From assembly GCA_016932895.1 (NCBI GenBank), contig JAFGCA010000174.1, positions 1-10,640 on the forward strand: a stretch of DNA of 10,640 bases, written 5' to 3'. How positions within the stretch are numbered: the stretch's first letter is position 1; each line of letters opens with the position of its first letter. The notes beneath the pieces are model-generated. The model was not told the DNA's origin and made no database searches. It was given only the letters and a program-made list of their open reading frames with translations. This DNA is from Sedimentisphaerales bacterium (GTDB lineage Bacteria > Planctomycetota > Phycisphaerae > Sedimentisphaerales > SG8-4). The position numbers and the translations under genes are program-made. Shown here in pieces: positions 5,349-10,640 of this stretch.

Positions 5349-6767
5349 ATGAACGACATCGAACCGGACAAAGCGGTGGTCTTGTCTTTCGACGAAGGGA
5401 CGTTGGTTCTGACGGGTCTGGGTCAGGCGGACGTGGCTGAGGTCGGGGCGGGCTGTGCGTGGCGGTGGGATGCCCGGGTGGGAGCGTGGCGCTGCGAAGC
5501 TCTTCACTACGCGAGTCTTTCGCGGGCCCTCAGCCTGCGCTGGGGGACGCGTTTTCGGGATGCGGTTATGAAGCCGGAAGCGGTCTCCTGGCCTGAGGTG
5601 TCGCTGCCGAAGCTGCGTTCGTACCAGACGGAGGCGGCGGCCGCCTGGGAGCGGGCCGGCGGTCGCGGCCAGATCATCATGCCCACGGGAACGGGGAAAA
5701 CGGAGGTGGCCCTGGCGATCATGGCGCGGACGAAGATCGCCACTCTTGTCGTGGCGCCGGTTCGCGATCTGATGTACCAGTGGCACCGCCGGATCCTGTC
5801 GGCGCTGGGCTATGACGCCGGCATCGTCGGCGACGGCCTGATGAACCTCAAGCCCGTCACGGTCACGACGTACGACAGCGCTTACATTCACATGGCACGG
5901 ATCGGCGCCGGCTTCGGGCTGCTGGTGTTCGACGAGGAGCACCACCTGCCCGGGCGGTGCCGTCGCGAGGCAGCGATTCTCAGCACGGCCGTCCGGCGGC
6001 TCGGGCTCACCGCCACGCCGCACCGCGCGGACGACCGGCACGAGGATCTCGACTGGCTCATCGGACCGGTGGTCTACGAGCTGCCGTTCCAGCAGGTCAA
6101 AGGCTCGACGCTGGCCGACTTCGACGTCGTGCGCATTCCCGTGGCCCTGACCGCCGAGGAACAGGCGACCTACGACCAGTGCACCCGGCTGATTCGGCAC
6201 TTCCTGAGCGCCCGCCGGAAAGAGCTGCCCGGATACGGCTGGCGCGATCTCTGCAAGGAATCGGGCAGCGAGCCCCGCGCCCGCCAGGCGCAGAAGGCGT
6301 ACCATCTCAAGCAGGCCATCGAGAACCGGGCGGCCGAGAAACTGCGGGTCCTGGAGGACATCTTCCGCCTGCACAAGGGAGAGCGCATCCTCGTCTTCGC
6401 CGGCTCCAACGCGATGGCGATCGAAGTCTCGCGCCGCTTCCTGGCGCCGACGATTCTCTCGCACACCCGCAAGCGCGAGCGTCTGGCGGTGCTGGAGGGC
6501 CTGGCCAAGGGCGACTTCGAGGTCCTGGTGGCCAATCGCGTTCTCGATGAAGGCGTGGACGTCCCGGAGGCGAAGGTAGCGGTGGTCATCGGCGGACAGG
6601 GCTCGACGCGCCAGGCCAAGCAGAGGCTGGGCCGGGTCCTGCGCCGCGCCGGCAGCGCCCGGGCGACGCTGTACGAAGTGGTCTGCGAAAACACGAAGGA
6701 GGTTCACCGCTCGCGCCAGCGGCGACGAAGCGATGCTTACGAAGGAACAGTCCATCGTCGAGTATAG
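5349..6767 (+). CDS. XPB-family (Ssl2/RAD25) superfamily 2 DNA helicase
   Basis: This is a 472-residue DNA helicase of the archaeal/bacterial XPB type, the ATP-driven DNA opener of nucleotide excision repair and its Bax1 partner complex. The N-terminal 80 residues (LVLTGLG, AWRWDARVGAWRCEALHYASL) fit the small damage-recognition-like domain of archaeal XPB. The helicase core follows: LRSYQ (Q-motif-like, 89-93), Walker A PTGTGKT (112-118), VVAPVRDLMYQW (motif Ia), Walker B FDEEHH (194-199), LTATP (220-224), GERILVFAGS (motif IV), VLVANRVLDEGVDVP (motif V, 392-406) and QRLGRVLR (motif VI, 425-432). The XPB RED motif just after LTATP reads R-A-D here (226-228). The tail is short and basic. I chose the ATG at 5349 because the XPB N-terminus begins soon after it; an in-frame ATG at 5277 would add 24 unlikely residues. 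The 3' end overlaps the Bax1 gene by 35 bases, so translation is probably coupled. Confidence 0.93.
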   Translation: MNDIEPDKAVVLSFDEGTLVLTGLGQADVAEVGAGCAWRWDARVGAWRCEALHYASLSRALSLRWGTRFRDAVMKPEAVSWPEVSLPKLRSYQTEAAAAWERAGGRGQIIMPTGTGKTEVALAIMARTKIATLVVAPVRDLMYQWHRRILSALGYDAGIVGDGLMNLKPVTVTTYDSAYIHMARIGAGFGLLVFDEEHHLPGRCRREAAILSTAVRRLGLTATPHRADDRHEDLDWLIGPVVYELPFQQVKGSTLADFDVVRIPVALTAEEQATYDQCTRLIRHFLSARRKELPGYGWRDLCKESGSEPRARQAQKAYHLKQAIENRAAEKLRVLEDIFRLHKGERILVFAGSNAMAIEVSRRFLAPTILSHTRKRERLAVLEGLAKGDFEVLVANRVLDEGVDVPEAKVAVVIGGQGSTRQAKQRLGRVLRRAGSARATLYEVVCENTKEVHRSRQRRRSDAYEGTVHRRV

Positions 6768-7938
6768 GTCGGGACAGGCCGTGCCGGACCGCCTGACACA
6801 AAGCCGCCATCGGCATTACACCCAGTACGCGCGGCAGATGCTCGCGATCTACCGTGACGGGATCGGCCGGCGCCGCCGCACCCTGCATCGTCAGATCGAG
6901 GCGATCTTCGCCGATGAGCCCGACTGTCCCGTCCGCCGGATTCAGGCCTTCTGCAAGCTGCTTGACGACAAGAGCGAGTACCACACCGATTCCGAGGGCA
7001 AGGCCTCCCGGCTGCGGCTGAAGGTCTTCTCGCAAGCGGCCCGCTTGCACCCGCTGGTGACACGCGTCGACCGACTCTTCGAGAACGCCGAGCAGCACGT
7101 CAAGGGCCAGCTCGCCGAAACGCTCGGGCTGTCGTGGGACGAGATCGACGAGGCGCTCTACGCCGACGTAATGGAGTATCAGCGTCTGGAAAGCTTCGAC
7201 GGATACCCGAGCGCGGCGGCACTGCTGTCGCGGTACAACGTCGCGCAACTGCAGGCCTGTCTGTACGGGGCCGAGACGATGGTCGTGCGAGCGGCGGAGG
7301 ATTTCAAGACGATTCTGCGGTACGCCAAACTCGCGCGGCTGCTGCACGAGATCGCCCGCGTGGGTCCGTCGGACTATCGCATCACGCTGTCCGGACCGGC
7401 TTCGGTGCTGCGCGAGACGCGGCGCTACGGCGTCAACTTCGCGAGGTTTTTGCCGGCGCTGCTGAGCTGTCGCAACTGGCGGGCCACTGCCTCGCTCAAG
7501 ACGCCCTGGAACCAGCCGGTCAAGCTCATCCTCTCCGACAAGGACGGCTTCACCGGGCATCTGCCGGCGCCGGAGGAATTCGACTCGGCGCTGGAGGAAT
7601 CGCTGGCCCGAAAGTTCGGCCCCCGCCGCGACGGGTGGCAACTGTCGCGCGAAGGCGAGATCCTGCACGAGCATCAGAGGACGTTCGTCCCGGATTTCGT
7701 CTTTCGCCACGACGACGGGACCGAGGTGCTCCTGGAGATCGTCGGATTCTGGACGCCCGAGTATCTGGCCCACAAGCGAAGCGTGCTGCAGCAGTTCCGC
7801 CGGCACAAGGTGCTCATGGCCGTGCCCGAGAAATCGTTGCGGGACGAAGCGAACGTCGGCACCAACGTCCTGGTCTACAAGACGGTCCTGAAGCTCGGGC
7901 CGTTGATGGAGACATTGGAACGAATCCGAAGCGGTTGA
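6733..7938 (+). CDS. Bax1 (DUF790) nuclease, partner of XPB
   Basis: This 401-residue protein belongs to DUF790, known in archaea as Bax1 (binds archaeal XPB), a structure-specific endonuclease working with XPB helicase. The N-terminal two thirds are helical and contain the conserved RYNVAQLQACLYGAETMVV stretch (167-185). The C-terminal third is the PD-(D/E)xK-like nuclease: a conserved acidic helix FDSALEESLARKF (283-295), then VPDF (319-322), VLLEIVGFWTPEYL (332-345) and a Lys at 348, in the expected order and spacing for this family. Length is normal. The start at 6733 lies inside the end of the helicase gene; this overlap and shared orientation make an operon nearly certain. The protein would cut DNA at junctions or bubbles that the helicase opens. 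No catalytic residue is obviously missing. The role in this organism is inferred from archaeal work. Confidence 0.92.
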   Translation: MLTKEQSIVEYRSGQAVPDRLTQSRHRHYTQYARQMLAIYRDGIGRRRRTLHRQIEAIFADEPDCPVRRIQAFCKLLDDKSEYHTDSEGKASRLRLKVFSQAARLHPLVTRVDRLFENAEQHVKGQLAETLGLSWDEIDEALYADVMEYQRLESFDGYPSAAALLSRYNVAQLQACLYGAETMVVRAAEDFKTILRYAKLARLLHEIARVGPSDYRITLSGPASVLRETRRYGVNFARFLPALLSCRNWRATASLKTPWNQPVKLILSDKDGFTGHLPAPEEFDSALEESLARKFGPRRDGWQLSREGEILHEHQRTFVPDFVFRHDDGTEVLLEIVGFWTPEYLAHKRSVLQQFRRHKVLMAVPEKSLRDEANVGTNVLVYKTVLKLGPLMETLERIRSG

Positions 7939-8008
7939 AGTTTTTAGTGTCGAGTTTTGAGTTTTGAGGTCGCGAACTAAAAACTCAAAACCAAAAACTC
8001 AAAACTCG
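7939..8008. terminator. AT-rich inverted repeat between convergent genes, likely bidirectional terminator
   Basis: Immediately after the Bax1 stop, AGTTTTTAGT (7939-7948) pairs with ACTAAAAACT (7976-7985), and CGAGTTTTGAG (7951-7961) pairs with CTCAAAACTCG (7998-8008). The two pairings interlock rather than nest, so alternative structures are possible. The tract is built from repeated ACTCAAAA/TTTTGAGT units, in sharp contrast to the GC-rich genes on both sides. It sits between convergent genes and provides T-runs on both strands, fitting a two-way transcription end. It also looks like a dispersed intergenic repeat. Confidence 0.55.
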
Positions 8009-8015
8009 AATGTAC

Positions 8016-9434
8016 TTACCACATCGGGAACTTGCCGCAGAGCTCGCCGACGCGGGCGATCGTATCGTCCTTCAGGAAGTCGCTGAGTCGGTAGCAGGAT
8101 TCGTCGCCGATCTCGACCTGCGTCAGGACGCCGTCGACGAGCCGCGAGACGATCTCCATCTCGGCCGCACCCATGCCGTTGCGGGTGACGATGGGCGTGC
8201 CCAGGCGCATCCCGCTGGTGATGCGGGCGCTGCGCGGATCGTAGGGCAGACGGTTCATATTCACGATGATGCCGCACTCCTCCAGGCATTTCTGGACGAT
8301 CAGGCCGGTGAGGCCCTTGCGGAAATGCGCGACGTTTACCAGGAACATATGGTTGTCGGTCCCCCCGGTCAGAACGTCGTAGCCGAGCCCGACAAACTCG
8401 CGCGCCAGCGTTTGGGCGTTCGCGACGATCTTGAACTGGCGCCGGCGGTACTCGTCGGAGAGGGTCTCTTTGAGGAAGACCGCCTTGGCCGCAACGTTGT
8501 TGAGATAGGGCGTCCCCTGAAAACCGGGGAACGTGGTCTTTTCGATGCGTTCCCAGAGCGGGACAGACCGCTTGCCCGCCTGGATGGGGCTCTGGTAATC
8601 CTTGCCCATGAGGATGAGTCCGCCGCGGGGTCCGCCCGGCTTGTATGTGCTGGTCGTCGTAAAATGCGCGGCATCGACCGGCGACGGGTGCGCCCCGGCC
8701 ACGACCAGGCCCGAGATGTGCGAGATGTCGGCCAGCAGATAGGCGCCAACCTCGTCGGCGATGGCGCGGAATTCGGCAAAGTCGATCGTGCGCGAATACG
8801 CGCTGGCCCCGCAGACGATCAGCCGGGGCCGAAAGCGCCGCGCCTGTTGGCGGATGGCATCGTAGTCCAACAGGAAGCGGTCGGGATCGACGTGGTAATT
8901 CTCGACCTCGAAGAAGCGACCCGCAAAGGAAACCCGCGCCCCGTGCGAGACGTGTCCGCCCTGGTCCATGCCCAGGCTCAGGATCCGGTCTCCGCTTTCG
9001 AGAATCGCCGTCAGGACGATCTGGTTGGCACTGGTCCCGGAGTGCGGCTGCACGTTGGCATAGCAGGCGTTGAAGGTCTCCCGGGCGCGGGCAACCGCCA
9101 GAGCCTCGAGCGAATCGACAACCTGGCAACCGCCGTGGAAGCGGGCGCCCACGAAGCCCTCGGTGGTCTTGTTCTGGACCACCGAGCCCAGGGCCGCCAG
9201 CACGGCCCGCGAGCACTGGTTCTCGGCCGCGATCAACGGCAGCGTGCTCTGCTGACGGTCGTACTCGGCCCCGACCAGCCGATAGACCTCCTCATCGGTC
9301 TCCGCCAGAGCATCGAGCAAACCCGCATGATACTCGGCGCCGTCCGGCATCGGAGGCCCGGTGGGCTCAATGATCTCGTAAACCTGCTCGTCGGCGCGCT
9401 TCAGTGTCTCACGTGCGTGCTTGTCTACCAACAT
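8016..9434 (-). CDS. glyA: Divergent serine hydroxymethyltransferase-family PLP enzyme
   Basis: The 472-residue protein aligns by eye along the whole of SHMT, which interconverts serine and glycine with tetrahydrofolate: LIAAEN (68-72), NKTTEGFVGARFHGG (88-102), NVQPHSGTSAN (127-137), GGHVSHG, DISHISGLVVAG (236-247), the PLP-lysine region STYKPGGPRGG (K265), FPGFQGTP, GGTDNHMFLV and ITSGMRLGTP. Several normally fixed residues differ. In E. coli numbering Tyr55 is Thr, Tyr65 is His and His228 before the PLP lysine is Tyr; the loop after the lysine is one residue shorter. Glu57, Asp200, His203, Lys229 and Arg363 equivalents are kept. About 40-45 extra residues precede the usual start. The ATG at 9434 follows GAAGG at a normal distance. 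It may be the only SHMT of the organism or a paralogue with another aldol-type reaction; the gene symbol is given for the family. It lies 77 bases downstream of the protease gene, perhaps in one transcript. Confidence 0.8.
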   Translation of the reverse strand: MLVDKHARETLKRADEQVYEIIEPTGPPMPDGAEYHAGLLDALAETDEEVYRLVGAEYDRQQSTLPLIAAENQCSRAVLAALGSVVQNKTTEGFVGARFHGGCQVVDSLEALAVARARETFNACYANVQPHSGTSANQIVLTAILESGDRILSLGMDQGGHVSHGARVSFAGRFFEVENYHVDPDRFLLDYDAIRQQARRFRPRLIVCGASAYSRTIDFAEFRAIADEVGAYLLADISHISGLVVAGAHPSPVDAAHFTTTSTYKPGGPRGGLILMGKDYQSPIQAGKRSVPLWERIEKTTFPGFQGTPYLNNVAAKAVFLKETLSDEYRRRQFKIVANAQTLAREFVGLGYDVLTGGTDNHMFLVNVAHFRKGLTGLIVQKCLEECGIIVNMNRLPYDPRSARITSGMRLGTPIVTRNGMGAAEMEIVSRLVDGVLTQVEIGDESCYRLSDFLKDDTIARVGELCGKFPMW

Positions 9435-9511
9435 GCGTAAACCTTCAAATCCTTTCTCCGGTCCGGGCCGTCAATTCTTCTCCCCTGCGTTTTATCGGCA
9501 ATCGCCATCTG

Positions 9512-10640
9512 TCAGCTAAAAAAAGTGCGCACAATATCGTTGAAGGTAACATAGACGAGCAAGGCCAGCACCAGGACCCAGCCGGCGTAGGCCAGAATCC
9601 CCTGGGCCCGCTCGCTCAGCGCCGAGCCTTTGACCTTCTCGACCAGCATCAGAACGACCAGCCCCCCGTCGAACGGAGGCACCGGCAGAAAGTTGATCAC
9701 CGCAATCGTGGCGCTGATGAGCCCCAGGAAATAGGCGTAGTAGACCGGCGGCTGCTGCGCGACCACCTGGTAGCTCAGGGCGATGATGCCGACCGGTCCC
9801 ATGAGGTTCTTCGGACTGATGAGCCCGCCGATCAACTGCTTGAGCGTGATGTACGTCAGCACGATGAAGCGCACCGTTCGGCGGTATCCCATGCCGATGG
9901 CGTCCAGCGGGTTCTGGGCCCGGTAGACCCGTTCCATTGACCTGTAGGGCAACAGCTCGGCCAGCGTCGATCGGACCTGGATCGGTTCCTGTGCTCCGGC
10001 GGTCTGCAGGGTGACTCCGCCTTCGGTCTCGCCGTCGAATCTGTATTCGAGAACGACCGGTTGCCCGTTCCAGCGGCGCACCTCGGCGATGACGTCGTAG
10101 AAGCTCGACACCGCCTTGCCGTTGACGGTACTGATGCGCGCCCCGCGCGGGATATCCAGCGCCGGCGGTCCCGTCGGCGCCGTGATCGTCTTGGCCACCA
10201 CCGGATGCGCGGCGTCCAGGGCCACTCCAATCCCAATCACCACGCGGTCGCCTCCGCCCGACCGCTTGGGCTTGACGTTCACCGTCAGGGTCTGCTCGAC
10301 GCCGTTGGCGTCGGTGCGGAGGACCGTCACGGGCAGCGATTTGCCCTCGTAGGCGGTAGTGACCTCGCGCATCTCCTTGTAGGTGGGATACGCCACGTCG
10401 CCCAGGGCCAGAACGATATCGCCGGTCCGAAGCGTCGCGCTCTCGGCGGGCGCCGACCCGGTCCCCTCCGAGAAGATCGGCTCGTCCCCCACGATCGTCA
10501 CCCGCAGGCGCGGAACCATGGAGTAGACGTGGTTCAGATCGGCTTCGGCCTTGACCTCCGCCCCGTCGGCGGGACGCCAGTCCAGCGCCAGTTCCGTCTG
10601 TATCTGTTCGGTGCCGCGCTCCGCTGTGACCGAAACACTC
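9512..10640 (-). CDS. rseP: RseP-type site-2 intramembrane zinc metalloprotease, C-terminal part (5' end outside window)
   Basis: The frame stays open to the window edge, and 375 residues are visible before the TGA stop. It contains two PDZ-like segments. One is around 10250-10480, with APAESATLRTGDIVLALGD. The second is around 9950-10170, with RGARISTVNGKAVSSFYDVI. Then come hydrophobic helices with NLMGPVGIIALSY and the metal-site motif NFLPVPPFDGG (about 9662-9694), whose Asp is the third zinc ligand in this family, and a final membrane helix near the C-terminus. The HExxH motif would be in the missing N-terminal part. Such inner-membrane proteases cleave anti-sigma factors or signal-peptide remnants within the membrane. 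The architecture (two PDZ domains, C-terminal LDG-type motif) fits RseP. No regulator or sigma factor gene is in view to show the substrate. Confidence 0.93.
   Translation of the reverse strand, partial: SVSVTAERGTEQIQTELALDWRPADGAEVKAEADLNHVYSMVPRLRVTIVGDEPIFSEGTGSAPAESATLRTGDIVLALGDVAYPTYKEMREVTTAYEGKSLPVTVLRTDANGVEQTLTVNVKPKRSGGGDRVVIGIGVALDAAHPVVAKTITAPTGPPALDIPRGARISTVNGKAVSSFYDVIAEVRRWNGQPVVLEYRFDGETEGGVTLQTAGAQEPIQVRSTLAELLPYRSMERVYRAQNPLDAIGMGYRRTVRFIVLTYITLKQLIGGLISPKNLMGPVGIIALSYQVVAQQPPVYYAYFLGLISATIAVINFLPVPPFDGGLVVLMLVEKVKGSALSERAQGILAYAGWVLVLALLVYVTFNDIVRTFFS

Noticed and set aside
5334..6755. Long antisense ORF opposite the XPB gene, and similar long ORFs opposite glyA and ispA
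   Set aside because: High-GC shadow frames of clearly real genes; no domain is visible.
1..10640. CRISPR array, tRNA or rRNA genes
   Set aside because: No regularly spaced repeats and no recognisable tRNA or rRNA segments were seen on either strand.

Overview
The window is high-GC DNA from a bacterium. I think a planctomycete, of the Phycisphaerae/Sedimentisphaerales kind, is most likely. The reasons are the broken gene with internalin-like leucine-rich repeats followed by a 'TTYYYWVRS' fibronectin-like strand, the free-standing ATP-cone protein beside nrdR, and an archaeal-type XPB-Bax1 gene pair. This placement is an inference from protein style; the window has no rRNA or other taxonomic marker.

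Layout. 1-420: the 3' end of a parvulin-type peptidyl-prolyl isomerase. 421-1400: a gene-poor stretch with a palindromic REP/MITE-like repeat (481-550), a possible structured RNA ending in a strong intrinsic terminator (about 720-878), and the wreck of an LRR/FN3 surface protein (971-1398). 1498-2760: a good sigma-70-type promoter, then nrdR (GTG start at 1627) and a tandem ATP-cone protein. 2763-3713 (minus): miaA. 3802-4707 (plus): a farnesyl/geranylgeranyl diphosphate synthase, with overlapping back-to-back promoter candidates between it and miaA. 4708-5348: largely non-coding, with many palindromes and one weak small secreted ORF. 5349-7938: XPB-family helicase and Bax1 (DUF790) nuclease overlapping by 35 bases. 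7939-8008: an AT-rich inverted repeat between convergent genes. 8016-9434 (minus): a divergent serine hydroxymethyltransferase-family protein. 9512-10640 (minus): the C-terminal part of a RseP-type site-2 protease, running off the window.

How the genes work together. nrdR and the ATP-cone protein look like a nucleotide-sensing unit for ribonucleotide reductase control. XPB-Bax1 forms a helicase-nuclease, which in archaea is thought to unwind and incise DNA in a nucleotide-excision-repair-like process. miaA (tRNA A37 prenylation) and the prenyl synthase share isoprenoid chemistry (DMAPP/IPP) and a promoter region. The most interesting content is the bacterial XPB-Bax1 operon, whose helicase has an altered RED motif, and the SHMT-like protein, whose active-site tyrosines and the residue before the PLP lysine are changed.
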